A stretch of 35,710 bases of DNA from Peptococcaceae bacterium (GTDB lineage Bacteria > Bacillota > Desulfitobacteriia > Desulfitobacteriales > Syntrophobotulaceae): assembly GCA_009778595.1 (NCBI GenBank), contig WRJI01000018.1, forward strand, positions 1 to 35,710, given 5' to 3'. Of the stretch, positions 23,700 through 32,413 are shown piece by piece. The translations under genes were made by a program, and so were the position numbers. The number at the start of each line of letters is the position of its first letter. Position 1 is the first letter of the stretch. Below the pieces are notes generated by a model that was not told where the DNA came from, made no database searches, and worked only from the letters and a program-made list of their open reading frames with translations.

Positions 23700-24695
23700 A
23701 TGAATTCAGGAACCGCCTTTCGTCTCCAAACAGAAGAACAGGAATATGCCATTCTGTCGCCTTACGCCGCGAAAAGTGCCGAAGGGGTCCGAGCCCGGCC
23801 CGAGGAGCCCTGTCCTATCCGGACAAGCTATCAGCGGGATCGGGATCGGATTTTGCATAGCAAACCTTTTCGCAGACTGAAACACAAGACCCAGGTCTAT
23901 ATCGCGCCGGCGGGGGATCATTACCGAACGCGTATGACTCATAGTCTGGAAGTGGCGCAGATTAGCCGTACCGTCGGTAGGGCATTGCGTCTCAACGAAG
24001 ACCTGATAGAAGCGATTGCTCTGGGCCATGATGTGGGACATACCCCTTTTGGGCATGTGGGAGAACAGGCATTGGCGGAATTAGTTGGGGCTTTTGAGCA
24101 CAATCAACAATCTTTACGGACTTTTACGGTGCTGACGGGGAACGGTCAAGGCCTTAATCTGACAGAAGCTGTCCTGGATGGGATCCTTCATCATACCGGC
24201 GGCGGAATACCTAAGACATTGGAAGGGCAAATCGTGCGCATTGGAGATAGGATTGGCTATCTGTGCCATGATTTTGACGATGCAGTACGTGCGGGTTATA
24301 TGACGTTAGCGGATCTGCCGGGAGGAGTCAGGGCCGTTTTGGGGGAGACATCCAGTTCTATGATTACGGCTATGACGACAGACATGATCGAGACATCCTG
24401 GCAGAAGCCTGCCATTGCGATGTCGCCGCCGGTTTTGGCCGCGATGCAGGAATTCAGACAAGCTATGTTTGAAAAGATATATAACAGCGATCTTCTCATG
24501 CGGGAACGTTTCAAGGGTAAAATGATTATCAAGGAATTATTTGCGTATTGTTGTGCCAATCCTGAGATTCTTCCCGGAGAATTTTTGCGGTGGGCTGATG
24601 AGGATGTGACTCTGGCTGTCTCGGATTATCTAGCAGGGTGCACAGATAACCACGCGATAGCACTTTTTCGGGATATTTTTATTCCCAATTCCTAA
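23700..24695 (+). CDS. dgt: dGTPase-like HD-domain nucleotide triphosphohydrolase
   Basis: A 331-residue deoxyguanosinetriphosphate triphosphohydrolase-like protein, which removes tripolyphosphate from dNTPs. Visible motifs: YQRDRDRILHSKPFRRLKHKTQV, RTRMTHSLEVAQISR (His81), the HD pair in LGHDVGHTPFGHVGE (His110, Asp111) and IVRIGDRIGYLCHDFDDAVRAG, which supplies the last metal-binding Asp. The length fits the short bacterial type. The ATG at 23700 follows ATAGGAG. In Clostridia this gene commonly precedes dnaG and rpoD, as here, linking nucleotide supply with replication. Confidence 0.92.
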   Translation: MNSGTAFRLQTEEQEYAILSPYAAKSAEGVRARPEEPCPIRTSYQRDRDRILHSKPFRRLKHKTQVYIAPAGDHYRTRMTHSLEVAQISRTVGRALRLNEDLIEAIALGHDVGHTPFGHVGEQALAELVGAFEHNQQSLRTFTVLTGNGQGLNLTEAVLDGILHHTGGGIPKTLEGQIVRIGDRIGYLCHDFDDAVRAGYMTLADLPGGVRAVLGETSSSMITAMTTDMIETSWQKPAIAMSPPVLAAMQEFRQAMFEKIYNSDLLMRERFKGKMIIKELFAYCCANPEILPGEFLRWADEDVTLAVSDYLAGCTDNHAIALFRDIFIPNS

Positions 24696-24818
24696 AAAAG
24701 ATTAAGAAGGAAAACTGAATGTTTTAGCGAATTTTGTACTCATATAGTGAGTTCATCATTCTTTTTGTTTGTTGGAGAACTTTGGGGCTATCAGTAGTGA
24801 GAAGAAAGTTGGATTGGC

Positions 24819-26789
24819 GTGGCAGAGCATATTCCCCAGGATTTCATTGACAATGTCTTGCTGCACACCGACATTGTCGAGATTGTCTCGGAGTATGTGA
24901 CGCTGAAACAGCGGGGTAGGAATTTTCAAGGGCTGTGTCCGTTCCATTCCGAAAAAACACCCAGTTTCAGTGTTAACCCGGAGAAACAGATATTCTATTG
25001 TTTTGGGTGCAACACAGGAGGCAACGCGCTGACATTCTTAATGAAGAAGGAGAATTATCCTTTTCTGGAGGCGCTGGAACTTCTGGCGGAAAGGGCGGGG
25101 TTGACCCTTCCGCAACGGGAGTTGACCGGGAAAGAACGGGACAAGGAAGCCGGGCGGCAACGATGGCGGGATATCTATGCCCGCGCCGCGGTGTTTTTTC
25201 AAGAAACGCTGCAGCGTCCGGAAGGCAGGGAAGCCTTATCTTATCTGAGATCCCGCGGGATTGATGATGAGACGCTGAGCCGATTCGGCTTAGGGTACGC
25301 CCCTCAGGGGTGGACGGGACTTCTGACTGCGATGCAGAAGCTTGGGTTCGGAGCTCAGGAACTGGAAGAAGCCGGGTTGGTTGTAGCCAAGAATCGTGAG
25401 TCTGAACAAGGAACCTCTCATTATGACCGGTTCCGCCATCGCGTTATTTTTGCCATCAGGGATGTCCAAGGTCGCGTGATTGCCTTTGGGGGTCGAGTGT
25501 TGGATGACGCGGTGCCAAAGTATTTGAATTCACCGGAGACGATGTTTTTCAGCAAAGGCCGCGGTCTCTATGCCTTGGATTTGGCAGTGCCTGGTATCCG
25601 CGCTAAAGGGTATGCGTTACTGATGGAAGGCTACATGGACGTCATTGCCGCCCACAGAATGGGTTGCAGAACGGCTGTCGCCACGCTGGGAACCGCGTTG
25701 ACTCGGGAACAGGCACATTTGTTGAAGAGGTATACGGCTAAGGTTTTTATCTGTTACGACAGCGACGGTGCCGGTGTGCAGGCAGCTTGTCGGGCAGGGG
25801 AGCTGCTGGCTGCGGAGGATGTTGACGCGTATGTGGTTGATGTCAGCCCGGCAAAAGATCCTGATGAGTTCCTCGCGTCAGCTTCTCTGGCAGACTTCGA
25901 GGCGCGTCAGCAACAAGCGGCACCATATTTGGAATTCAAGTTCAGAACCATGCTTGCGGAGAATTTCACGAATCTCGAACCACGAATCTCGAACCGTCAG
26001 GCTGCGCCTCAGGATAAAGCACGTCTTATCCAGAAGCTGGCTCCGGAGATTATCCAAATCAGGAGTCCTATCGTTCGTGAAAGTATGGAGCGATTGATGG
26101 CGAAAGAATTGGGCGTATCCCATGAAGCGGTCTACCATGAGCTGTTTCTGGTTGAGTCGAAAAGGAAGGGAGCCCCAAAAAACAGTACGCGACAAGATTT
26201 CTTGCCTAAACAGGATATTTCTGTAAGAAATAGAAATACTATAGAAGAAATGCGATCTGAAGAACCGACTGTGTCTCCCGGGATTCTGGCGGCAGAACGG
26301 CTGATACTGCGGATTCTGATGGAGGCCCCAGGCTTGACACAAGAGGTGACGAAGAGACTGGGTAAGGATTTTTGGAGCGTTGGCGAACACAAAAAGATTT
26401 TTGAGAGTCTTGTCAAGGCTGTTTCGGCCCATACATCTGATGGGGACGGTCAGCAAAACGGCACGAGTCAGCAAACCGGCACGAGTCAGCAAACCGGGCG
26501 TTCAATCCAGGCGGCGCTGGCCGAGGAAAGGGACTACGAGGATATCTGTGGGAGGCTGGCAGCGGTCTTGGAGATGGAATATACAGAGGGTCGGGAGGAC
26601 GAAATTTTAAATGATTGTTTGGATTCCTTGCGGAATGCCCAAAATAGGGTTGAGATAAAGAGAATGCAGCAAGAACTCACGCGTTTGGGAACCACAGAAG
26701 AGTTGACAGCACATGCCAAGGATATAGCGCGGGAGATTTTGGAAACCCTGAGATGTAAACAGATAGAGGAGCGGTTGCGTCGTGGCTAA
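24819..26789 (+). CDS. dnaG: DNA primase
   Basis: The 656-residue primase makes RNA primers for replication. Domains in order: CHC2 zinc ribbon (Cys40, His43, Cys61, Cys64 in [17 protein letters not shown] and YCFGC), RNA polymerase core with TOPRIM (Glu270 in [16 protein letters not shown]; Asp314 and Asp316 in [15 protein letters not shown]), and a C-terminal helicase-binding domain ([17 protein letters not shown] to the end). The start is GTG at 24819, giving the usual [10 protein letters not shown]. Two short tandem DNA repeats expand it in frame: a 14-bp unit at 25967-25994 and an 18-bp unit at 26449-26500 (encoding SQQTGT repeats). Both lie outside the catalytic motifs. It overlaps rpoD by eight bases, the classical macromolecular-synthesis operon order. 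Confidence 0.97.
   Translation: MAEHIPQDFIDNVLLHTDIVEIVSEYVTLKQRGRNFQGLCPFHSEKTPSFSVNPEKQIFYCFGCNTGGNALTFLMKKENYPFLEALELLAERAGLTLPQRELTGKERDKEAGRQRWRDIYARAAVFFQETLQRPEGREALSYLRSRGIDDETLSRFGLGYAPQGWTGLLTAMQKLGFGAQELEEAGLVVAKNRESEQGTSHYDRFRHRVIFAIRDVQGRVIAFGGRVLDDAVPKYLNSPETMFFSKGRGLYALDLAVPGIRAKGYALLMEGYMDVIAAHRMGCRTAVATLGTALTREQAHLLKRYTAKVFICYDSDGAGVQAACRAGELLAAEDVDAYVVDVSPAKDPDEFLASASLADFEARQQQAAPYLEFKFRTMLAENFTNLEPRISNRQAAPQDKARLIQKLAPEIIQIRSPIVRESMERLMAKELGVSHEAVYHELFLVESKRKGAPKNSTRQDFLPKQDISVRNRNTIEEMRSEEPTVSPGILAAERLILRILMEAPGLTQEVTKRLGKDFWSVGEHKKIFESLVKAVSAHTSDGDGQQNGTSQQTGTSQQTGRSIQAALAEERDYEDICGRLAAVLEMEYTEGREDEILNDCLDSLRNAQNRVEIKRMQQELTRLGTTEELTAHAKDIAREILETLRCKQIEERLRRG
25967..25994 (+). 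repeat. 14-bp tandem duplication inside dnaG
   Basis: CACGAATCTCGAAC occurs twice head to tail. As 14 is not a multiple of three, the two copies are read in different frames (giving [10 protein letters not shown]), yet the gene stays open. Confidence 0.9.
26449..26500 (+). repeat. 18-bp tandem repeat inside dnaG
   Basis: Nearly three copies of GTCAGCAAACCGGCACGA, encoding repeated SQQTGT, lie in the linker to the helicase-binding domain. The unit is in frame, so copy number can vary without breaking the protein. Confidence 0.92.
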
Positions 26790-27948
26790 GAATGAGGTGG
26801 AAAGACTGGTCTCGGAGAACCCGACGGAAGGGGGAACCTCGTTGAAAGTAGAAGAGCGGCAAAAAGAAGGCGATGTTGCCGGGCTCATTGAAATGGGCCG
26901 GAGCAAGGGAAATTTGACTTACCGTGAAATTGCCAACGCTCTGCAAAAAGTGGACCTTTCCGAAGATCAGATTGAAGATATCTATGAACAGCTCACCAAC
27001 CTGGGAATCGACGTTGTAGACGATGTTGCTGATATTGACATCATTGATAAGGAAACCAAAGAGTTGGCTGAAGAGATTACCGGGGAAACAGAGATTGATA
27101 TCAGCGTGCCCGAAGGGGCCGGTGTGGATGATCCTGTCCGGATGTATCTGAAAGAGATTGGTCGTGTGACGCTGCTGTCTGCCGAAGAAGAGATTGAGTT
27201 GGCTAAATTGATGGAAAACGGCGACGAGATGGCCAAGCGCAAGCTGACGGAAGCCAATCTACGCCTGGTGGTCAGCATTGCCAAACGGTATGTGGGTCGG
27301 GGTATGCTTTTTCTGGATTTGATTCAGGAGGGTAATTTGGGGCTTATCAAAGCAGTCGAGAAATTTGATTTTCGTAAAGGGTTCAAGTTCAGCACTTACG
27401 CCACTTGGTGGATTCGCCAGGCCATTACCCGGGCTATTGCTGACCAGGCACGGACCATTCGGATTCCCGTGCATATGGTGGAAACCATTAACAAACTAAT
27501 TCGTATCAACCGACAGCTTCTACAGGATTTGGGGCGGGATCCTACGCCGGAGGAGACGGCCAAAGTCATGGATATTACAGAGGACCGGGTGCGGGAGATC
27601 CAAAAAATCGCTCAAGAACCTGTGTCTTTGGCGACGCCTATTGGAGAAGAGGAAGATTCTCATTTGGGAGATTTCATTCCTGACGACGATGCGCCTGCGC
27701 CGTCTGAAGCTGCATCGTTTATTCTGCTTAAGGAACAGCTTGAGGAAGTGTTGGAGACTTTGGCGCCCCGGGAAGAGAAGGTACTTCGTTTGAGGTTTGG
27801 TATCAGCGATGGGAGACCGCGGACCTTAGAGGAAGTGGGCAAAGAATTTGGCGTGACCCGGGAACGGATCCGACAGATCGAGGCTAAGGCGTTGCGGAAG
27901 TTGCGCCATCCCAGTCGGAGCCGAAAGCTTAAGGATTATTTGGAGTGA
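26782..27948 (+). CDS. rpoD: Primary RNA polymerase sigma factor (sigma-A/RpoD)
   Basis: The 388-residue housekeeping sigma factor directs RNA polymerase to -10/-35 promoters like those seen in this window. It has a short region 1.1 ([21 protein letters not shown], about 35-80), region 1.2 ([22 protein letters not shown]), region 2 ([54 protein letters not shown]), region 3 ([13 protein letters not shown], about 226-310) and region 4 with the -35-binding HTH ([33 protein letters not shown]). Start is GTG at 26782, inside the end of dnaG. Length and motifs fit the Bacillus SigA type. Confidence 0.98.
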   Translation: MAKNEVERLVSENPTEGGTSLKVEERQKEGDVAGLIEMGRSKGNLTYREIANALQKVDLSEDQIEDIYEQLTNLGIDVVDDVADIDIIDKETKELAEEITGETEIDISVPEGAGVDDPVRMYLKEIGRVTLLSAEEEIELAKLMENGDEMAKRKLTEANLRLVVSIAKRYVGRGMLFLDLIQEGNLGLIKAVEKFDFRKGFKFSTYATWWIRQAITRAIADQARTIRIPVHMVETINKLIRINRQLLQDLGRDPTPEETAKVMDITEDRVREIQKIAQEPVSLATPIGEEEDSHLGDFIPDDDAPAPSEAASFILLKEQLEEVLETLAPREEKVLRLRFGISDGRPRTLEEVGKEFGVTRERIRQIEAKALRKLRHPSRSRKLKDYLE

Positions 27949-28064
27949 GAATTCATATTGAGAGTGATGATTGATTTAACCGGTTTCGGTTTTGTGAAGG
28001 GACTTAGGACGATAGGGGCTGAAGGTTTTCGATAAAGGTTTTCAAAAATTGTGTGCAAAAAAAC

Positions 28065-28093
28065 TTGACCTGTCAGAGGGGTTTGCGTATAAT
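28065..28093 (+). promoter_or_regulatory. Strong promoter of the tRNA pair
   Basis: TTGACC at 28065-28070 and TATAAT at 28088-28093 are 17 bp apart, and the first tRNA begins 16 bases after the -10. Only one base departs from consensus. Confidence 0.85.
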
Positions 28094-28108
28094 AGAGATC
28101 GTGAGCGT

Positions 28109-28183
28109 TCCTCGATAGCTCAATGGTAGAGCAACCGGCTGTTAACCGGTAGGTTGTAGGTTCGAGTCCTACTCGAGGAGCCA
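28109..28183 (+). tRNA. tRNA-Asn (GUU)
   Basis: A full cloverleaf can be folded: acceptor TCCTCGA/TCGAGGA, discriminator G, D-arm AGCTCAATGGTAGAGC, anticodon stem ACCGG/CCGGT with loop CTGTTAA (anticodon GTT at 28141-28143), T-loop TTCGAGT, and encoded CCA at 28181-28183. Confidence 0.96.
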
Positions 28184-28258
28184 AATTATTATTTGATTCT
28201 GACTCACAACATATGAAAATGTGAACTAAGCAACATTATGTAAATTGTGTAATATCAA

Positions 28259-28333
28259 GGGCCTATAGCTCAGCGGTAGAGCCGCCGGCTCATAACCGGT
28301 TGGTCCCTGGTTCGATCCCAGGTGGGCCCACCA
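28259..28333 (+). tRNA. tRNA with CAU anticodon (elongator Met, or Ile2)
   Basis: The acceptor GGGCCTA pairs with TGGGCCC (one G-U), discriminator A, CCA at 28331-28333. The anticodon loop is CTCATAA with CAT at 28291-28293. It is not an initiator: the first pair is a normal G-C and the anticodon stem lacks the three G-C pairs next to the loop. Elongator Met and lysidine-modified Ile2 cannot be told apart by eye. It lies 75 bp after tRNA-Asn and probably shares its promoter. Confidence 0.93.
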
Positions 28334-28439
28334 ATATCTTGTTGGCAGATAAGAAGTATTTCGAATGACGAATACTCATGATGAATAAAATTTTCAGATA
28401 TTGACCAAATACAAGCCGACCAAACCACAATGAAAACAT

Positions 28440-28462
28440 CATGCGGGCATAGCCCGCATGAG
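28440..28462. repeat. Short hairpin repeat end
   Basis: CATGCGGGCATAGCCCGCATG is a perfect hairpin matching the terminal GCGGGC..GCCCGC motif of the dispersed repeat, directly bordering the Fn3 remnant. The 28334-28555 gap otherwise holds only that remnant. Confidence 0.6.
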
Positions 28463-28465
28463 TAA

Positions 28466-28530
28466 GAAGCGCCGGAAACAGCTTTCCAACTGTTTTGATT
28501 TGGATCTTATCAGCTCCCTTGAGGTCGCTG
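28466..28530 (-). pseudogene. Fragment of a third Fn3-like module
   Basis: GAAGCGCCGGAAACAGCTTT... closely matches the DNA at about 28750-28810 inside the neighbouring secreted-protein gene, base for base over some 60 bp with scattered changes. On the minus strand it corresponds to the KxxQIKxxW-SGAS part of a module. It lies downstream of that gene's stop codon and cannot be translated with it, so it is the broken remainder of a further module or paralogue. Confidence 0.75.
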
Positions 28531-28555
28531 ATCGTGGCTCAATCAAGGTGAGCCG

Positions 28556-29296
28556 CTATTTTGGCATATCGTACAGAATGAGCTGATAGGCGATTGCGTT
28601 GCCGGAGGAGTTGATCGCGTACACAATGAACCCATAGTATTTCTGTTTGGTATCGTTCCCCAAGCTGGTGAAAGTAGTTCCTGTAACCTTCGTGGTATCC
28701 CAGCCCGCTTTGGTTCTGTCGCCCCGGTAGTAGAAGACTTTGTAGTAGGAAGCGCCGGAAACAGCATTCCAACTGAGTTTGATCTGGCTTTTATCCGCAC
28801 CCTTGACAGCATTGATAGATTTAATCAGAGAACCTGGCACACCTGCTTCAGAGCGTTCCTGAGCGAAAATCTGTGATTTTTTCTTCATCTGCATGTCGTA
28901 GCAGATATAACCCATATCAATGATTTTTCCGGAGGTGTTCACCGCACACACCCAAAAGTTGTAATGACTTTGGGATGTATCATTACCCGGGCTGGTAAAA
29001 CTGGTGCCGGTAACTTTTGTGGTATCCCAGCCTTCCTTCGTGAAGTCGCCCCGCTGGTAATAAACCTTGTAGTAAGATGCACTGGGGCAGGCAGGCCAAG
29101 TGAGTTTCACTTGGGTCGCATCAGCACCTTTGGAGGCAGTAAAGTTAATACCCCACATGTTGCCGCCATGGGTCAGCTGCCAAGGAGTGGGACGCGGGGG
29201 CCAAGCAGGGGGTGCGGCATTGGCCGGTGCTGCAGGGAGCAAGAGGGACGCACAGACGAATAATGTGACGACAAGACTCATCATGGGTTTTTTCAT
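28556..29296 (-). CDS. Secreted protein with two Fn3-like modules
   Basis: The 246-residue protein has a Sec signal peptide (MSLVVTLFVCASLLLPAAPANA, cleavage after about residue 27) and two fibronectin-type-III-like modules, about 48-135 and 163-246. Each has the pattern KGAD..Q.KL.W, then ASYYKV.Y.RGD.TK.GWDTTKVTGT.F.S.GNDT. The modules are almost copies of those in the larger upstream protein, so both genes arose by module duplication. There is no cell-wall anchor or catalytic domain. AAAGGAGG lies nine bases before the ATG. It starts 32 bases after the larger gene, so the two form an operon. Probable role is binding at the cell surface or in the medium; ligand unknown. Confidence 0.85.
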   Translation of the reverse strand: MKKPMMSLVVTLFVCASLLLPAAPANAAPPAWPPRPTPWQLTHGGNMWGINFTASKGADATQVKLTWPACPSASYYKVYYQRGDFTKEGWDTTKVTGTSFTSPGNDTSQSHYNFWVCAVNTSGKIIDMGYICYDMQMKKKSQIFAQERSEAGVPGSLIKSINAVKGADKSQIKLSWNAVSGASYYKVFYYRGDRTKAGWDTTKVTGTTFTSLGNDTKQKYYGFIVYAINSSGNAIAYQLILYDMPK

Positions 29297-29328
29297 AACT
29301 TGAATCCTCCTTTTTCTGGATAAACATA

Positions 29329-31200
29329 TTATTTGGGCATCGTATATTTGATCGGCGTCGCGGCTATGATATTCCCGGAGGCGTTCACCGCGTATACCGT
29401 ATAAGTGTAAGAGCTCTGTTTGGTGTCATTTCCCAGGCTGGTGAAGTTGGTTCCTGAGATTTTCACAGTATCCCATCCTTCTTTGGTGCCGTCGCCCCGT
29501 TTGAAATACACCTTGTAATAGGAAGCGCCCGGATAGGATGTCCAGCTGAGTTTCACCTGTGTTGCGTCAGAGCCTTTGACAGCTTTCAACCCGCTGAGAG
29601 AAGGCATGGTGTATTTGATGCTGCTACTTGTCAGGACGTTCCCGGTCGCGTTCATCGCGTAAACCGTATAGGTGTAGAAGCTCTGAGTGACGTCATTTCC
29701 CAAGCTGGTGAAAGTTGTGCCTGTGACTTTTGTGGTGTCCCAGCCTTCTTTGGTGCCATCACCTCGCTTGAAATACACTTTGTAATAAGAAGCGCCGGGG
29801 TATGCGCTCCAACTGAGCTTTACCAGGGTCGCATCCGTACCTTTGACAGAGGTCAAACCGGTTAAAGCTGGTATAGGGGGCATGGTGTATCTCACACTGG
29901 TACTGGTGAGGGTTTTCCCGGTGGCATCTACAGCGTAAACCGTAAAGTCGTAATATTTCTGGGTAATATCATTGCCCAGGCTGATAAAACTGGTTCCTGT
30001 GACTTTTGTGGTATCCCAACCTTCTTTGGTGGCATCGCCCCGTTTGAAATATACCTTGTAGTAGGACGCGCCGGCGACGGCGTTCCAGCTGAGCCTCACT
30101 TGGGTCGCATCCGCGCCTTTGACGGCAGCTAAGCCGGTCAGAGCCGGTGGAACCGGTGGAACCGGCGGAACCGGAGGAACGGTGTATTTGACACTGGCAA
30201 TAGATTTAGCAGATCCATTAACCATAGCGTACACTGTAAATTTGTAGTAGCTCTGACTGGGGTCATCAATCTGATAATTAAAATTGGTCCCCGTGAGATT
30301 CGTGGTGGCCCAGCCGCCGCCGGTTCCGTCGCCTCGTTCATAGTACACCTGGTAGGAATGGGCAAACCTGGCAGGATCCCAACTAAGATTAACCAGAGAA
30401 GCATTTGCGCCCTTAGCAGCGGTCAACCCGGTAAGAACATCCGTATATGAACCGAGCCAATCTGGTATAGGCCACATCACGTTCGCAAGCCAGAGGACTG
30501 TGGTTTGACCGCCGACACGGGGATCCTCCCAATAGTATGTGTGAGAGATGTAATAGCGCTCACGCCATTCAGAAGTTGACCACGAATTCAATGTAAGCAT
30601 ATACGTTGAGCTGTTACATGTTTCTGGCAGAGCCCCGTACCAGTCAGCCTGCTGGGGTGCCGCATTGAAATTGTTGAGCCATTGACCTTCTGTTGTCGCA
30701 ACAGCTGTTGATCGCGGCAATGTCCAATTCCAGGCGGTTGACCAAAGAACCTTATTATCCTTATCATAAATAACGATGTTGCGATCATTCTGGAAGCTGA
30801 GCTTTGCCGCGTCCTTGTTTGCGGTATTGCTTGTCCACTGTGCTACCAGATCTTTGCTGTACAGCACAAGGTTACCGTCTGGCTGGAAATACAAATAGGA
30901 TTCGATAACCTCCCAGTCACTTGGATAAGAGGGAGGATACGTTTCCGGTTGAACACCAATGCAAAATTCTCCGGGCAAGAAATCACCACCGTCAAGCCAT
31001 CCCAAAGAGACAGAATCCTCAAGCCTGTTGATCATAACATCCCCTGTAAGAATCACGGGATTCCTCATTGTTGCCGGTGTCATACTCTTGGCCTTATCCT
31101 TGATGTCGCTTGGGGCAGCCGCATCAGCGGGAGATGTGAGCAATAATAAAGAAGCGATGACAAAAAATACTCCTGCGAAACCCATCATTGTCTTGTTCAT
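29329..31200 (-). CDS. Secreted bulb-lectin protein with four Fn3-like modules
   Basis: The 623-residue protein has a signal peptide (MMGFAGVFFVIASLLLLTSPADA), then a B-lectin-like domain (about 50-175) with the sugar-binding type motifs FQPDGNLVLY and FQNDRNIVIY (pattern QxDxNxVxY) and VLWSTAWN. A middle region of unknown fold (about 176-255) leads to an Fn3-like module (about 260-345), a VPPVPPVPPVPP linker and three further modules (about 355-440, 445-530, 533-623) that are strongly alike (YYKVYFKRGDGTKEGWDT). Bulb lectins bind mannose; the second site has Arg in place of the Gly, so binding may differ. No anchor is visible. It is likely a secreted or loosely attached glycan-binding protein, transcribed first in a pair. 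Confidence 0.88.
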   Translation of the reverse strand: MNKTMMGFAGVFFVIASLLLLTSPADAAAPSDIKDKAKSMTPATMRNPVILTGDVMINRLEDSVSLGWLDGGDFLPGEFCIGVQPETYPPSYPSDWEVIESYLYFQPDGNLVLYSKDLVAQWTSNTANKDAAKLSFQNDRNIVIYDKDNKVLWSTAWNWTLPRSTAVATTEGQWLNNFNAAPQQADWYGALPETCNSSTYMLTLNSWSTSEWRERYYISHTYYWEDPRVGGQTTVLWLANVMWPIPDWLGSYTDVLTGLTAAKGANASLVNLSWDPARFAHSYQVYYERGDGTGGGWATTNLTGTNFNYQIDDPSQSYYKFTVYAMVNGSAKSIASVKYTVPPVPPVPPVPPALTGLAAVKGADATQVRLSWNAVAGASYYKVYFKRGDATKEGWDTTKVTGTSFISLGNDITQKYYDFTVYAVDATGKTLTSTSVRYTMPPIPALTGLTSVKGTDATLVKLSWSAYPGASYYKVYFKRGDGTKEGWDTTKVTGTTFTSLGNDVTQSFYTYTVYAMNATGNVLTSSSIKYTMPSLSGLKAVKGSDATQVKLSWTSYPGASYYKVYFKRGDGTKEGWDTVKISGTNFTSLGNDTKQSSYTYTVYAVNASGNIIAATPIKYTMPK

Positions 31201-31236
31201 TCTATGGCTCCTTCATTAAAATTATTTTGTCTTGAT

Positions 31237-31776
31237 TCAGTTTGCCGCCAGCTCAAATACCGCGGCGGCTTCATGGTTCGAGAGATGGCTAAAGAACATC
31301 AGCCTGAAATCGGGACCTTCAGATAACAGCCCATAAGCTTCTTCGGCAGTCGCCTGCGTACCGACCGGCACAGGGCTCACAACATCCGTGAGGCCGAGGG
31401 GATAAGTATCGCAGATATTGCCGTCAGCATCGCTGACTTTGAATGAAAAATCTGTAATCATGAAATCTTCGGGCATTGCCAAATTTTCACAAGTGTAATT
31501 GATCACAACCACTTGGGTGGGAGATGTGTCTAGAAGCTCATTTCTCTTGTCTGTCGACCAGACGAAATTAATGGTTAGCGTGTACAGATCCGCGCCATCC
31601 TCCCCCTTAACAGTGATCTTGTCGCCTTCCTGATAAGTTGCCGGGACAAAGCGGTTATCGCCGACTTCAGGATCCGATGCGTCGGCGTTAAAGTCACACC
31701 CTGTCAGGGTCATGACAAAAATCAGGATTACCAAAACGCATTGCAATACTTGTGCGAGAGATCTCTTCATGACCAT
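31237..31776 (-). CDS. Lipoprotein of unknown function
   Basis: The precursor of about 179 residues has a lipoprotein signal (SLAQVLQCVLVILIFVMTLTGC) ending in LTGC. I start it at 31776 because AAGGGGGT precedes that ATG; a second in-frame ATG at 31770 is equally possible, and upstream residues to 31827 look non-coding. The mature part is beta-rich (DKITVKGEDGADLYTLTINFVW, TQVVVINYTCENLAM, DFSFKVSDADGNICDTYPL) and resembles the DUF4352/DUF5067 immunoglobulin-like lipoproteins of Firmicutes, though not clearly enough to name. It lies 36 bases upstream of the lectin gene on the same strand, so the three secreted proteins may form one operon, divergent from the Xre-kinase pair. Confidence 0.8.
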   Translation of the reverse strand: MVMKRSLAQVLQCVLVILIFVMTLTGCDFNADASDPEVGDNRFVPATYQEGDKITVKGEDGADLYTLTINFVWSTDKRNELLDTSPTQVVVINYTCENLAMPEDFMITDFSFKVSDADGNICDTYPLGLTDVVSPVPVGTQATAEEAYGLLSEGPDFRLMFFSHLSNHEAAAVFELAAN

Positions 31777-31914
31777 TTTTACCCCCTTAAGGATTAAAAT
31801 TTTTGCTTGCAAGCAGACTATACGCACAGTCTATAATAAGAGGGGTTGCCATTTCATTAGCTGACAGCTGAATATTTGTGCATTCTTACATGTCACATGC
31901 CCTGCACATTTTGC

Positions 31915-31943
31915 TTGCGAGTGATCCAGGGGTATGCTAAGAT
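31915..31943 (+). promoter_or_regulatory. Possible promoter of the Xre-kinase pair
   Basis: TTGCGA at 31915-31920 and TAAGAT at 31938-31943 are 17 bp apart, 26 bases before the gene. The 31828-31969 gap is shared with the divergent lipoprotein gene and contains AGACT...AGTCT, an inverted pair near 31816-31833. Confidence 0.4.
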
Positions 31944-31969
31944 AATTCTCATGAGGAGGGACACATATC

Positions 31970-32410
31970 ATGACACACAAACCCACCAGTGAATTCCTCA
32001 ATGAGGTGATTGATGCCAGATCCCTCGGGACCATTCTTGATGATAATGTCTTTACAGAGATGAACCTTCCTAATTATCTGGCCTTTCTTTTACAAGAAAA
32101 GGGCTTGAAAAAAAGCGACGTTATCAGGGATTCGAACATAAACGCGACGCATGCCTATCAGATTTTCTCCGGAGAAAGACGGGCATCACGGAATAAGATA
32201 TTGCAGCTTGTTTTTGCCATCCACGCAACCTTCGTGGAGGCACAAAGGATCCTTAAACTATCCGGAGTCAATGAATTATATTGTAAAAACCGGCGTGACG
32301 CCATTCTTATACATTGCCTCACCAACAGCAAGTCTCTGAATGAAACAGAAGACATCCTGTATGATAACAGTGAACTCTTGCTTGCTGATGATATTGATAA
32401 GAGGGGATAG
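31970..32410 (+). CDS. Xre-like HTH protein paired with a Ser/Thr kinase
   Basis: The 146-residue protein has a central HTH-like region (LPNYLAFLLQEKGLKKSDVIRDSNINATHAYQIFSGERRASRNKILQLVFAI, about 44-95) in which helix 3 reads NATHAYQIFSGERRASR, followed by helices ending in acidic residues (LLLADDIDKRG). The gene ends three bases before the kinase gene, so the two are co-translated. Genes of this shape commonly sit next to eukaryote-like kinases in Firmicutes, suggesting the HTH protein is the kinase's substrate or output; this is inference. GAGGAGGG lies ten bases before the ATG. Confidence 0.85.
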   Translation: MTHKPTSEFLNEVIDARSLGTILDDNVFTEMNLPNYLAFLLQEKGLKKSDVIRDSNINATHAYQIFSGERRASRNKILQLVFAIHATFVEAQRILKLSGVNELYCKNRRDAILIHCLTNSKSLNETEDILYDNSELLLADDIDKRG

Positions 32411-32413
32411 AAA

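Noticed and set aside
27978-27991. Terminator after rpoD
   Set aside because: AACCG-GTTT-CGGTT forms only a five-pair stem with a two-base T-run, too weak to call.
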